Shown one piece after another: positions 30,983-42,753 of a stretch of 64,000 nt of DNA. The translations under genes and the position numbers were made by a program. The stretch is from Panaeolus papilionaceus (lineage: Eukaryota; Basidiomycota; Agaricomycetes; Agaricales). The first letter of the stretch is position 1. Every line of letters begins with the position of its first letter. The notes beneath the pieces were generated by a model. That model saw nothing but the letters and a program-made list of their open reading frames with translations, did not search any database and was not told where the DNA came from. The stretch spans positions 1 to 64,000 of the forward strand of contig JADNRZ010000018.1 in NCBI GenBank assembly GCA_015501605.1, in the 5' to 3' direction.

Positions 30983-33900
30983 TTACAGGTCACCATCATC
31001 ATCTGAGTCGTCGAAGGAAGGATTTTCTATGGAGCTGCTCTCCGAATCGGTGGAGTCTGACTGCAGTCCAGATTCTGAAATTGTCGTGGTTGTGTTAACG
31101 TGAACATTCCCCAGCTTGTTCGCAGCCGAATCAGGTTGAGGGGTACAACCTGAGAATGGAATATAGTTCATGCACCAGTCATTCTCAAAGCCGAACATGT
31201 CCAGAAGAGGACCCCATTTCATGGCGCAGCTCCCTGCCAAGCGTCGTGAGTAGTCTGCTTGTTTCAGTGCATACGCGCGAAGCCCGGACGCCAGGGCTGG
31301 GCTGATATCTGAACGTAAAGATACCCGTTCTTTCCACCAAGTAGCCTTCCACTCAAGATAGGCAATGCATCGGTGCATCTCCTCCACAATCAGCTTCACT
31401 TCTTCTTTCCAACGCAAAGCACGCGCTCGGGCCTTCGCCCACTGAACTCGAGCGGTGACATCCAGTTCTGCATTCTCGTCCAGCTTCTGCGTGTTCGGGT
31501 TAACAACCAGCCAAATCCATGGGATGAGGTGATGTGTCTTGTCCTTCGATTTGGAAGCATTCTGATTTGGTATGGACTGGGTTGTCTTGTCCTTTCCCAG
31601 CAGCTCGAGATCCTCCTTCTTCAAATCTAGTAACCGCACTGTCCAGTCTCCTTTTGGGTCTAAGACTTGGAGGGCACTTCGAGCAATTCGATATCGGTCA
31701 GCCGCGTAATTAATTTTCTTGGTTAAGCGATCAAAGAGAGAGCGAGCGCGCGTGTTTGCCTTGTTTCCCTCTCCCGAGAGGTTGAGCTTTTTGAAGGATG
31801 CAAGGTTTGACTGTGCACGAAGTAAGCATCGAATTTCTTCGAGTGCAACATCGGCTTGGGCGACACGAGCGAGGGATTCAGCACTAGCAAGGCGATTAAC
31901 GGTGAGCCGTAAATTCTCAGGGAGAGATGATGGAAGGAAAAGTTTGGTCGATTCGACGGGTGGGGGTTCGTTGCTCGCTTCTGAGTTTAACAACTGAGTG
32001 ACACAAGGCATGTAGCTCTTCTGGACCTCACGCCACAGGGTAAGGCGTCGTGATAAAGCTGTCTGTTTTTGTTTTAGGTCAGCGGCTTCCCGTGATGTCG
32101 GTTTCGTGAGCTCCTGCAATTCATCTTTCAAAATTTGTCTATCAAAATTTTAGATGTAAGAAAATGTAGAGTATGCACCAAAGATTGAGTAGACATACTG
32201 CTGCTCTTCGATATCCATTCCTGTCATTAAGAAGGAGGACATCGTAACCTTGTGTGGAGAAATCTGTCCAGCACGAGCCTCAGCCTCTTCTTCGGCTGCG
32301 AGCTGTAACCGAACATCTTGAAGGGTCATCGCTTCAGACTCAATAATTAGCTGACAGTTTTGTCATCATCGCAAAAATGAGTGGCTCTCACTAGATGTCT
32401 TTTCCTCGTATGGATTTGGTTTTGTCTGATCCTCCTCCCATGCAAGTGTCATTTCCTCCCATTGCTCAATTGCATCTTTGTTGAATGTGTCGGAGAATTT
32501 CTCGAAGTTTTCGGCATGAAGCTTGCTTAGGTTGATGGCCTCAATCAGATTTCGAGAGAATTTAACACCTGTAATCTCTTCACTGAGCAGTTGGATCACA
32601 CTGAAACTAGCCGAGATCACTCACGAAATCCAACTATCTTTCGCATGTTGAAATAATTCCAATGATCATTCACGACTTCGTGTCGGCCACCATCTGACAT
32701 TTCCCGAATGCTGACACCCAGACCATTTGTCACCCACCATGTTTGCTCAATTTCGTCGCCGCAGAGTCTCCCTACTTCGGGCAAGTAACCCACATTGAAC
32801 TGTTCCTGACAGCTCTTCCCATGACCATTGATATGCCAAGATGGAACAGCGACCCTGACATCTACATTGTTGGGGATGTGTAATTTGGCTGGGAGGTCCT
32901 TCATCCGAACTTTCAGGCGGCGTGACCATTGACACGCAATATCATAGGTGATGACGATTCGGTTGAGTTTGGTGCCAGCAAGAGAGGAAAATAAAATATA
33001 GTCCATGTTTGAATACCTAAGTTTTCGGTATCAGGTGCTGAACCATGAGAAACTGGATATGTCTACGTACTTCTCCCCCTTTTGTAGATCGCCTGCACCA
33101 TTTCCACAAATAAGGCAGTGTCGGGAACAGATAACCAAGCCAACACCTGATACGGAATAGCCTGGGGTACAGCGTGTCGCAGCGTGAACGATTGCGTCAT
33201 GTTCAGAGTTGCATGTATTAATCTAATCAGTGTAATTTATTCATCGTTCAAAGAATAAGAAGTTGAACAAGGAGACATGACCCACCTCAGGTTCGTCGAC
33301 CTTTTGGGTGACATGTTTGATGTATGGTTCCTGTTCAACAAAAGCGCCCCATCCAGAGCCAAGTTCAACATCCTTTATGCCACGATCCTTTTGTTTGAGT
33401 TTAAAGTTTGCATCGATTGCAACGAAGAGAGTGTGAAGGAAGCTATAAAAATATACTTACAAAATCAAAATGCGAAGATTAAAACAATGAATGGGATATA
33501 CGAACGCGTCTTCTGTGTCTTTGTCCCAACCGCTTGGCAGGTTCTTATCGGGATGTGGACATGCGAGACATTCAACTGATGTCTCACCCAACTCAGTACC
33601 CAATGCACCAGATACTGCATGGACTCGGCCTGACCGCTTCAATACCATCATATGCCGCCAAATGCGGATCGCACGTAAAAAATTATTAAGTTGAGACTAT
33701 CGTGCAGAGATAAAATGTGAATTAGTAAAACGACAGCGCTCACGTATTGATAACTCCATACCACTTTCTCTCCCAACTCAAGGAAGTCGGTTTTTCTCAG
33801 AATGTGATGGTAATAGTCGTAAGCAGTGATTTTACCATCCAATGTGAGCGAATGAAAGGTTTCGAGTACCTCAAAAGTAAAAACCGTACGGATTCTGCGA

Positions 33901-34925
33901 AGCGAGGCCGGGAATAGGCGCTCACGGAGAAGTTGTCGATAGCGTGGAGCAGAATTGGGCCGACATTGACAGTAGCGCACAGAGAGTTTAAAGACACCCG
34001 ATGTGTGAACCACCTGCAACACTTGTATATCACCCAGTGATCCATCTGATCTATCTGCGCTCGGGCATTCACAGCCATTGTGTCCCAGTTGGCGTATCAG
34101 ACCGAGTTCGTTCAGAGATGATTTGACAAAGAAAGATCCGTTCCATCTCTGTTGTTAGGGCAAGTGCATAAGAAAGCCATTAGTTGTGAATAGACCATGA
34201 TGTTTACCTCAATACGATGGAATGGCAGGTGCTCGTGACGGTTGAGACAACATTTTTCACAAAGAATCTGCCTGGAGTTGAAGCAATCGAGGCAGCGAAC
34301 TCGGTCGGATGTGGGTGATTTGCTGATATCCGATTGCGATGGCTCACTGCAGTTGCTACATTTGAGATTGGCGTTATGCGAGATGACTCCTTCGTGTTCA
34401 AGGATAGTGTCCAGGAATTCATCGCGGACATGGATCCATTCACTCAGCTTATCCTGAATCATCATGATATCATATGTCAACGTTGTATGGTACTGCTTTA
34501 CATACAATGTTATTAGCCCATGTACGACTTCGCTTCTTCGGCCGTTCGTCCTCCAAATTCTCAGTGTGTGTGTTAAGTTGTGGTGTGGCTGGATCGGATG
34601 GGGTACTCTCGTTAATATCAGGTGGACATGTTACTTGTGGTGTGGATTCGTGGTTCTGATCTTGACTTTTATCAGGTGGGGTTGATTTTGAACTCTTCAC
34701 TTCTGTGTGGTTCACAGCAGGTCGACCACTGGCGGTTCTTCTCCTTATCATAACATCAGTTTTGCCATGATTTCGTGCGGCTGTCACTGATGGTTCTGCA
34801 GTACGAAATTGAGTGCGCTTTGGTGGGTTGTTTTGGGAGCTTGTTGTGGTCGCTGATGGGTCTGCATTACGGAATTGAGGGTGTTTTTGTGAGTTATCTT
34901 GGGAGCTTTCTGCCGCACGCTTCAT
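30983..34925 (-). CDS. KDZ-superfamily transposase (CxC2-type), about 1,100 residues, about 10 introns
   Basis: DDE/RNase H-fold transposase. Start ATG at 34925, first exon (34925-34506) Ser/Thr-rich and basic. Exon 2 (34453-34208) is the CxC2 cysteine cluster: CSNC, CLDC, CEKCC then HEHLPFH. Exon 3 (34148-33744) holds WNGSFFVKSSLN, CQCRPNSAPRYRQLLRERLFPAS and the domain-typical VFTFEVLETFHSLTLDGK. The catalytic core then follows over several exons: AIDANFKLKQKDRGIKD (first Asp), SVSGVGLVICSRHC, VITYDIACQWSRR (second Asp), WHINGHGKSCQEQFN, and GRLCGDEIEQTWW (Glu). A long helical C-terminus (32131-30983) contains the family motif ANTRARSLFDRL. Introns are 50-80 nt, GT-AG (for example 34505-34454, acceptor GATTCAG). 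The frame joins across the junctions I worked out, so it may be functional. Confidence 0.88.
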
Positions 34926-35123
34926 GAGTGTAAGTACCAGTGAGAGGAACGTGAATTGATTACAATCTCATCACTGCACATTTCAAATCGGAAGTGCCAC
35001 AAGCCACATGTTGCACAGCATCGTCACGGTTAAAAATATCGATTCCATTCCAAACCCACAAAACAACAAGAACAAATCGCTATGTAGGAGCACGTAACTA
35101 ACACAATCCATATCCATATAAAA

Positions 35124-35944
35124 TCAATGACCATGCACATGGCCGTTGTACTCCTCAACAGTCATGTAAGGGATGAAGTACGTTCTGGGGCCATAAATGT
35201 GATCATCGTTCGGAGAACGACCTGTAACCTCCACAACGTCTCGCTCGAGTCCTGCCATAAATGCATCCAGTGCAGCTGCATAAGTGGGATATGACTTCCA
35301 CTGACTGCCATTGATGCCGAGGTCTTGGACTAAAAAACGAGCCCAGTCGCTATTACAAATGAGAAAATATGAATAAAGTAGAACTAAATGATGGACACAT
35401 ACAGGTCGGTGTAAATACCAGGGCACCTGCCCTTGATGATGGTGTAGAACGCCCGTGAACGTGGCTTGAAATCGGGTGGATGCGCATGGACTCTTGGGTT
35501 GTTTGAACCAAGCGCTGCTCCAGCGACACCACGAGGGGTCAGATGGCCTACCGATGCTTGGATCTCCCGCATGAGCCTCATGGTCTCCTCATGCTGGGCG
35601 CATAGAGTCGCATTTTGATGAGTTAATGTGCGGATGGCACTGTGTAACGAGGTGATCTCGTCACGAAGCGCTTGAAGTTCAACCCCGACAGTCGATTGTG
35701 GAGTTGGCGAGAGACGAGGACTTGAGACTGTTTCTGACTCTTGGTCAAAAACCAGCGTTGTATTCGCAACTTGTGATTGAATTAGAATTGGGACGTTAAA
35801 AATACATGGAAAATACTCACAATTGCGAAATTGAACAGTTGGTTTTTTCCCCTTAGATGGTGTGACTGGCTCACGTCCTGCTCCAGAGGATGCAGAGGCA
35901 TAGTGCGGGAAGGGGTTAGGTGATGCACTTTGATTAGATTTCAT
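35124..35944 (-). CDS. KDZ-borne coiled-coil protein with RNase H1-type hybrid-binding domain
   Basis: Three exons: 35944-35821, 35769-35403, and about 35,355-35,124, with GT-AG introns that keep the frame. The N-terminus is low complexity (PFPHYASASSGAGRE). The middle is a predicted coiled coil (VELQALRDEITSLHSAIRTL to MRLMREIQASV). The C-terminal domain begins FYTIIKGRCPGIYTDLDWAR and continues SQWKSYPTYAAALDAFMAG, the signature of the RNase H1 N-terminal / viroplasmin-like domain that binds RNA-DNA hybrids or dsRNA. The nuclease domain is absent. It lies 199 bp upstream of the transposase start, same strand. A role in transposition or in protecting intermediates is inference. Confidence 0.78.
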
Positions 35945-36261
35945 GGACTCGAAAGTTCAGAGCGGGAAGTGGAAGGAGGTGGGGGGGTTCAGGATGGAGG
36001 GTAAAACAAGAGCTGCAATGATTTAAGGTGGAACGAATCAGGATTTATTTGGGTACAAACAGAAACAAGGCTAATTTACACCCTGACTCAAAAATTCGGG
36101 ACAGCGGATTAGTCGATTTTTAAACGAACAAATCAAAAATATTGACCGCCACACACCCCAAACAAAAGGCTGGGTCGCCTCCGAAGAGGTCCGTTTGCTT
36201 CCTTTCCTGACTCTCCTGCAACCATTGAACCCTATCTCTCAATCCTACGTGCTGTATTAGC
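35945..36261. promoter_or_regulatory. Bidirectional promoter region between divergent KDZ genes
   Basis: 317 bp separate the start codons of the minus-strand hybrid-binding protein (35944) and the plus-strand gene (36262). It contains a G-rich run (ggtgggggggt, about 35,979), AT-rich sequence, and a pyrimidine-rich stretch just before the plus-strand ATG, as is common at fungal transcription starts. No specific binding site is assigned. Confidence 0.5.
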
Positions 36262-39228
36262 ATGACACGAAAGCCCTGGACAACTCCTGAACAGCGTTCT
36301 TACCTTAAGAAGAAGATTACCCGGTGGAGGGACCTCTCAAGTACGAAACGTCTTGAATTAGTCAACGAAATTCTAGACGAGTGGGTTGAAAATTGGCCCA
36401 GTGACTACAACCCACCGTCCGATGCTGCCATCGCCAAATACGTCAACGCTCACACAACACATGAGCAGGCTGAAGCAATAGCACGGGATGTGGCCCTTGC
36501 CCCCCTTTCAAAGGTCAGAAAAATCGACTTTCCTGGGAGCCTTGCATTACTTACCGCTACTCTTCTAGAGAATACGCGAGTGGCTTAATAACAACAGCCA
36601 AAGGATGTCGGAGTCTGACCTCAATAATGAATCCGACTCAGAAGCACATAGGACAAAAAAAAACAAGCGCACCAAATCTCGTTCCAAGTCTTGTGCACCA
36701 GCTCAAGCACCATTAACTCTTGGTGCTAGGCGCCCTCTTCAATTATGGCAAGTGTTCTGGATGCGACACAGGGACACGCTTCAGCCGCTTGTCAACCAAG
36801 CATGGATCAACAAGCATAACGGCCAGGATCCAAAGAAGACGCGCGAGAATGGCTGGCTTTCCTTCCTCCAAAAGTGGGCAACAGCCAAGTACGGGGACCT
36901 GGACGAGTCAGCCAAGCACCAGATTGAGGCAGCTCGCAAGCTCACTAGCGGGTTTGAAGGAGTTGATGAAACTGACCAGGAGCGAAATGAGCGCTATGAG
37001 AGGTGAGTCTCTTTAACATTTATATTCTTCTTGTACTCACTTCTGTTTAAAATTCCTTAGTGGAATTTCGCAACTACCTAAGCTTCTGGACACGGCGGCT
37101 ACATCGTTACTGGGGCAGGTAAACTGGGCGAGCATTTTTGTTGCTGGAGGTCCTCGCCCAAGTATGGATGGTAAGCGTCAAATGTGGATGTGAGTACTGG
37201 ATATGCACAACATAGCATCTGAGACCAATGCTGAAATATGCTTTTTTAGCTCCTTTGGAGGTCGGACCAAAGACGGACGCACCTTCGAAGAATGGTTAGG
37301 TCGAGAAAAGTTCCAGAAATATTTCCAGCAGCCGTTCTCAGATTTCATGCTTGAAGTATTTGGAGGTGAGTCGAGCACCTTGAGAGACATCAGTACCCAG
37401 CTCTGAATGGCAGATTTAGACGGTGAAGAACTTGAACAGTGGTCGCTTGGAACCACAAGAGACAATAGTGATTCTGAGCTAGACGATGACAATGTCAAAG
37501 AAGAAACTGCCATGAGCGGCATCACAACCACACCGAGCGCGGATACCATCAGCAGCATCACCACATCCACACCAAGCACGGACTCCATTCAGGACAATGA
37601 GACGAGTCTCAAGAGCAGCACGCCCTCTGTGGTTGCAGAGGAAAGGTCTGAGGACGTTGAGAGCAGGTGGTACGTGTTGAATCTAATCTTGGAACTATAT
37701 TCTCACGCATCGTTCAGTCAACCTGTTGCTTCTTCGTCACCTTCACGATCATCTCTCAAGGTACTCGATATTATCAAGAATGTGCTAGCTACGAGCTCGT
37801 CTACCAATGACGCTGGCATTAAGGAAGGCATCAACAAAGTGGATGATATCGCTTTAAACAAAGGTTAGTACACTACAACACTCTTTGGTATTCAGTCTTC
37901 ATAACGTCCCTTGCAGATTTGGATGAAACTCAGCCTCGTTCTCCAAACCATGGTTCTATGGATGTAGAGGTTTCGGAGGATTTGCAGGCAGATGGCTTAT
38001 CTGGCGCCACTGGTCAGTACATTGTATTTTAAAATCTACGTCTGTACCCTTCTGATCTATGAACAGACAATGTGGCCCATCAGCCTGAGCAAGTGGTGAC
38101 TCATTCAGGCGACAACACAATTGTTGACTTGATGGACATTGACAACGTCCAAGATGGCAAGCTGGCAGGGCGGGTTGGTGAGTACTCAATCTCGATTATC
38201 GCTCTCATCCTGATATCTGACTCTGTTGCAGAAATTACTGAGCCCCCCAGCTCCGGCGTGCAGAATGCCCCGTTAACACTGGAACACCCCACTCATCTGA
38301 GTGTCTCTTCCGAAATTCAAGCCGATCCAACACCAGAAGCTGCTGAATCCCCCACCGACAATGTCCATAATCACTTTTCTTCACCCTCAGCGCCGTCTGA
38401 AGCTGCCACGTCATCACACTTTGCCAACACCTCTGACACATCCACCAGCGATCAGAACACAACTCCCTCTCACCCAGCCATTTCTGCGATCCCTCCTACT
38501 CCTAATCCAGCGTCGTCTGGCTCACTTGTTGCTCCTTCCAATGATGATGAAGTATCCCCAACGCCAATTACAGCGCAAGCACCTATTGGTACTCAGGCAG
38601 CTTGGGACGTTGTGCGTAACGCATCATCAGATCAGCGTTGGGCTAACCTGGTCAACGCATTCGTTGAGTTTGAGTCTCAGGGCCCCACCACAGGTGTAAG
38701 TTGCTCTCCTATTTTTATTGTCCAGATCTTGTACTGATAACGGTTGCAGCAACTCTCAGTCGGCCTCGCAAAGCGGCCTCAGTTTGTAACAAATTGGATC
38801 AAATCCAAGAAGAAGGATTCCATTCCCGATTTCCTGTTCGACAACGCCGCTTTCCACCTCATGGACTGGTGGGCTGCATTGTGTCCCGACGCAAAGCAGG
38901 CAACATCGTTCCCGACCCTCACAAAAGGTGGCACATCTGGGCTTTACACACTCGTTGTCCCCCTGGCATGGTGTTTGTCACGCTTCGACTCCAACTCCGA
39001 GGGAGTAATTTTGGACGAACTGTGGAAGACAATCGCCGAGATTCAGAATGTTATCCAGACCATCACTGCGAGTATCAAGAAGACTCAACGTTCCTCCGGT
39101 TCTAAACGTCTGTCTTCTGCTGTTGAGTCAACAGGTGGCCAAGATCAGGTCCGCAAGCGGTGTGTTATCTTTGTGTCATGCTTTCTGTGTCATTCACTGA
39201 TATTGCGTGTAGATTGAGGAAGCGGTGA
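36262..39228 (+). CDS. KDZ-borne large protein of unknown function, about 10 exons
   Basis: Exon 1 36262-36513 (MTRKPWTTPEQRSYLKKKI), exon 2 36569-37002, exon 3 37061-37189, exon 4 37250-37365, exon 5 from 37414, later exons to the TGA at 39226-39228. Each junction I checked is GT-AG and keeps the frame (for example exon 1/2 gives SK-RIREWLNNNSQRM). Features: N-terminal helical domain, basic tract KKNKRTKSRSKS, LWQVFWMRHRDTLQPLVNQAW block, a long acidic/Ser-Thr-rich disordered middle, and a C-terminal domain (FVTNWIKSKKKD, FHLMDWWAALCPDAK, KGGTSGLYTLVVPLAWCLS). I recall similar tryptophan-rich domains in hypothetical proteins of mushroom genomes but know no function. Its place inside the transposon suggests an accessory gene. 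Confidence 0.75.
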
Positions 39229-40480
39229 TGGAATCATGCTATGATTTCGCCGCTGTTGGTCTTGTTTAGTTCAAAATTACTGCTTCCCTTCAACGCCTCC
39301 CTCATAATCCCTATTTCACTCATCAGTGTTCGCTTCTGCCCTGACCATAATGATTTTGTCATATCCGCTTCCCTTGATTTCGCATTCAACCCCTCAATAA
39401 TATTTTATAATTTCGCCTCCCTTTTCCCTTTTTATTTCACATCTTAATTCCTAGTGTCGTATATTATGATTTCGTCATGTCCGCTTCCCTTTGATTTCGC
39501 CTTCCACCCCTCTTCAATCATATTTTATGATTTCATTTATAATTTCGCCTCTCTTTTCCCTTTTTATTCCACATATTAATTCCTCGTCATATATTATGAT
39601 TTCGTTGTATGCGCTTCTCCTTCATTTCGTTGCACCCATCCTCAATCATATTTTATGATTTCGCCCTTTCTGATTCCCTTTGATTTCGTGTTTCATTGTT
39701 ATCTTGGTTTCGCCCTCTCTGTTCCTAATGATTTCGCATTTCATTTCCTCCTGTTACACATTATGATTTCGTCATGTCTACTTCTGCTTGATTTCGCCCT
39801 CTCTTCTCCCTCTTGATTTCGCATTTCATTTCCTGCTGTTATATATTATGATTTCGTTGTGTCTGCTTCCCTTTGATTTCGTCTATGATTTCGCCCTCTT
39901 TTCCTCTTGATTTCGCATTTTATTTCGTCCTGTTACATGTTATGATTTTGTCATTGTCTTGATTTCGCATTTCATTTCCTGCTGTTATATGTTATGATTT
40001 CGTTGTGTCCACTTCCCTTTGATTTCGTCTATCATTTCGCCCTCTCTTGTCCCTTTTGATTTCGCATCTTACTTCCTCATGTCATTTATTATGATTTCGT
40101 CGTGTGTGCTTCCCCTTGATTTCGTCATATCTACTTAGCTTGAATTTCGCATTCCACCCCTCTAATCATATTTTATGATTTTGCTGTGTCTGTTACCTTG
40201 AATTTCGCATTTCATTTCCTCTTGTTATACATTATGATTTCGTCGTAGTTAGAAATGATTTTCGCTGTCATTAATATTAGTTTTCTGTCTCTGTCATTTA
40301 TGATCTCGCACATAATATATATGCTTTGATTTGAGTAATGATTTGGTGGATTATGAGTTCTTTTGATTTCGCAACCTAATTTTGAATTGAGTTGATCCTG
40401 TTGATATTATGATTCTTAATGATATCGACCATTCAGGCATGTACTATGATTACTTATGGCTTTTCCAGGCCCAATGATTC
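39229..40480 (-). repeat. Right subterminal array of ATGATTTCG words
   Basis: Dozens of copies of (T)GATTTCG(C/T), the reverse complement of the left array's word, occur within about 1.2 kb. They are interspersed with recurring CTTCCCTTTGATTTCG and TCATTTCCT pieces. The opposite orientation relative to the left array makes the two arrays point inward symmetrically. No gene. Confidence 0.8.
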
Positions 40481-40498
40481 AGCTTAACAATAAGCACT

Positions 40499-40506
40499 CC
40501 CCCTGC
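40499..40506 (+). repeat. KDZ element target-site duplication, right
   Basis: CCCCCTGC, matching 28774-28781, followed by the continuation of LINE-A ORF1 (minus). Confidence 0.85.
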
Positions 40507-40696
40507 TGATGGCTGCGATAAAGCCGATGAAGTGATTTGTGGACGGAAGACAGGGCTTGTAGGCCGTTGCCCTCCTAACGAACTGGACGCATGAGGCGTC
40601 CCCTCCTTTGACATTGAGCTCGATGTTTAGCAGTAGTAGATTCGAGTTGTTGAGTGTGAGCCCAAATAGGAAGGTGGTGGTTCAGGGTCAAGAAGC
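40499..40696 (-). mobile_element. 5' end of the LINE-A copy split by the KDZ element
   Basis: Reads on the minus strand from the A 5' end (GCTTCTTGACCCTGAACC, ending 40696) through the 5' UTR and ORF1 ATG (near 40,614) to the insertion point. Joins in sequence to 28781. The KDZ insertion point is therefore about 200 bp from the A 5' end. Confidence 0.85.
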
Positions 40697-41199
40697 GTGA
40701 ACTCTTGTTGGGTTGGTGCGCTTCCTCAAGGATAACCCAGCTGCGTTCTCCTTCACCAAGCCTCGCAATCGTGCTGGGTATGGCTGAGTGGATGGAGGGG
40801 GTTGGGTTATCATCCTCTGGCACTTCCCAAGACTGTGCTTCGGCATGTGCGCTAGTAAGTTGTTCTGGATGTAGATGTTTACTGTGATTCAACACATACG
40901 TCTTTGGCAGGCACCCTTCTCCCTTCGGTTTCTTTTACCACCATTCCTCTGCACTGCCGCTTCGCGGCACTGCCCCTGTCCTGGATTTAGGCAAGCTATG
41001 CTTCATAACCATCACCCTTAGGTCCCCTTCTGAGCTTGGGGCAGCTCTTAAGCCCCCTTCATTTCTTGATATGATTGGAGTATTTAGTAGGAGTTGGTGT
41101 ATATGCAGTTTATCTCATGTATATTAGCGATGATCACAACCAGACTGCTAACGAGCCCCAGTATATAAATTGTTGATTTAAAAAAAAAAAAAAAAAAAA
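40697..41199 (+). mobile_element. LINE family B, last ORF2 codons and 3' UTR with poly-A
   Basis: From about 40,700 the sequence matches the B C-terminus (starting at the residues around TLVGLVRFLKDNPAAFSF), the stop near 40,787, the 3' UTR and B tail with poly-A (41180-41199). It is followed by 31 bp of unassigned sequence before the next A 5' end. Confidence 0.83.
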
Positions 41200-41335
41200 G
41201 GGATAACCGCGATGCGCCTTGAATTTCATTGCTTCTTGATCCTGAACCACCACCTTCCTATTTGGGCTTACACTCAACAACTCGAATCTACTACTGCTAA
41301 ACATCGAGCTCAATGTCAAAGGAGGGGACGCCTCG

Positions 41336-42753
41336 TTTTTTTTTTTTTTTTTTTGGTTCAACAATTTATATACCAGTGCGCGGCTGGCAGTCCGGTCGGA
41401 TCATGGTAAATACAAACGAAGTACGAATACTAGGAATGACTACTCCCCAATTAAGCTGGGTATATACCATGGCAGACTAATCTAATGCGAGCGCGAAGCG
41501 CGAGCAAAGAATGTGGGGCAAGTTGTCAAGGCTGATTGCGCAGCAAATAAGCCACTCCCTCCCGAGGAAGGCGGCAGTACAAGGTGATCAACCGAGCGTT
41601 GTTAGGTTAACACCCTCGACCTGGTTGTTGGACAGAAGTGGTGGTGCCCCGGAGGGGCGCCTACTACACGAAGCCCTTGGTTACCCATGGACGGGCACCA
41701 GGTGGCTAAACTCTATCCCGCATACACACCGAAGTGTGCTCCCCAACCACTGGTTGTGACGCCGAAGCTTCCAGCAAGCAAGGGCCCCGTCGCTGGCATC
41801 CAGTTAAGGACCGCTTGGGGGACGGGCCATTGTCTCGGCCTCCTGACTGTTCGGGGCCCCAACAACCACCCCACTTCAGAACTTTATCCAACACCCTCCT
41901 CCTCCCGAGGGCGGGAAGGGCGTATCGCGGCAAAGGAGAACGCGAGCGGGTTCACGTTCAAGTATTTATAGAGCTCCCATGTATCCCATGGGAACCTGCA
42001 ATAGTGCTTGTACTTCCGACAAGAGCACAAGATATGAGAGCGTGTCCTGAAGCACCCGCAGGCGCACCGAGGCGCGGGAAGGTTGAATTGCATGCGGTGA
42101 TAGTATTCACCGATGGGAGCGTAGCCCGTGATACAACGAACTGCATGTGCGGTCAAGGACAGGGGGCCAGCCTCAAACGTGGATAACCAAGACCCACCCT
42201 TCTTCGTGGTGGGCTTGAGAAGACGGTCATGCTTGTCATGGAGGGGCATGAAATGCCTGCCTCTGTAGGACTCGTCCGAGAACTTTGCTTCCCAGAGTTG
42301 AAGTGCATTGCGATCTGCAAAATCGCGGAGCCAGTTTAGCATCGTGAGGGGGCGTGCCCCCACACGAACACCGGGCAGAGATGTGACCATCTCGTGAGCT
42401 GTCCCCTGTGGGAGGGGACGTGTACAAAAAGTTCGCGCCAGTTGGCTGCCTACAGCAGCCAAGCAGCAAGAGCTCGCACGATGGCCAGGCTATGTTCCTG
42501 ACCACTGTGCTCCGTGCAATCAGTTGCTAGCCTGATAGCAGGCATGCAGTCTGAGAATACATACACGCGCTCGCATCTTGGGAAGGTGATGGCCTTGCAC
42601 AAGGCAAGCCGTATAGCAGCAAGTTCTGCCTCAACGGAAGTAGAGTGTCCTGCCGGACGGCAGGTGCGCCATGGGTCATCGACCGATGGCTCCAGTCCTT
42701 CTACAGGGTCCACAGCATACACAAGTGCACTTACTGCAGCCTGGAAGTGGTCA
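41336..42753 (-). mobile_element. 5'-truncated LINE-A copy with 13-bp TSD
   Basis: Poly-T 41336-41354, then A 3' UTR and RNase H coding (minus, up to about 42,750). Flanks are AGGGGACGCCTCG (41323-41335) and AGGGGACGCCTTG (42754-42766), a 13-bp TSD with one C to T change at a CpG. The RNase H frame is disturbed by a missing segment near 42,410. Confidence 0.88.

Larger units (their letters stand above)
28782..40498. mobile_element. KDZ-superfamily DNA transposon, apparently complete (11.7 kb)
   Basis: Terminal sequences are CACTAGTTATTGTTAAGC at the left and (minus strand) AGTGCTTATTGTTAAGC at the right. The shared inverted core is TTATTGTTAAGC followed by AATCATTG. It is flanked by the 8-bp TSD CCCCCTGC and inserted in LINE-A ORF1. 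Inside are a left array of CGAAATCATT words, the KDZ transposase (minus), an RNase H1-type hybrid-binding protein (minus), a divergent unknown gene (plus), and a right array in opposite orientation. KDZ elements are known to be expanded in Agaricomycetes. All three genes keep splice sites and frames, suggesting recent activity. Confidence 0.88.

Noticed and set aside
35124..35450. Endogenous plant pararetrovirus (caulimovirus) remnant because of the viroplasmin-like domain
   Set aside because: The same domain is the normal RNase H1 N-terminus in eukaryotes. No other viral gene is present, and the gene lies in a KDZ transposon with fungal introns.
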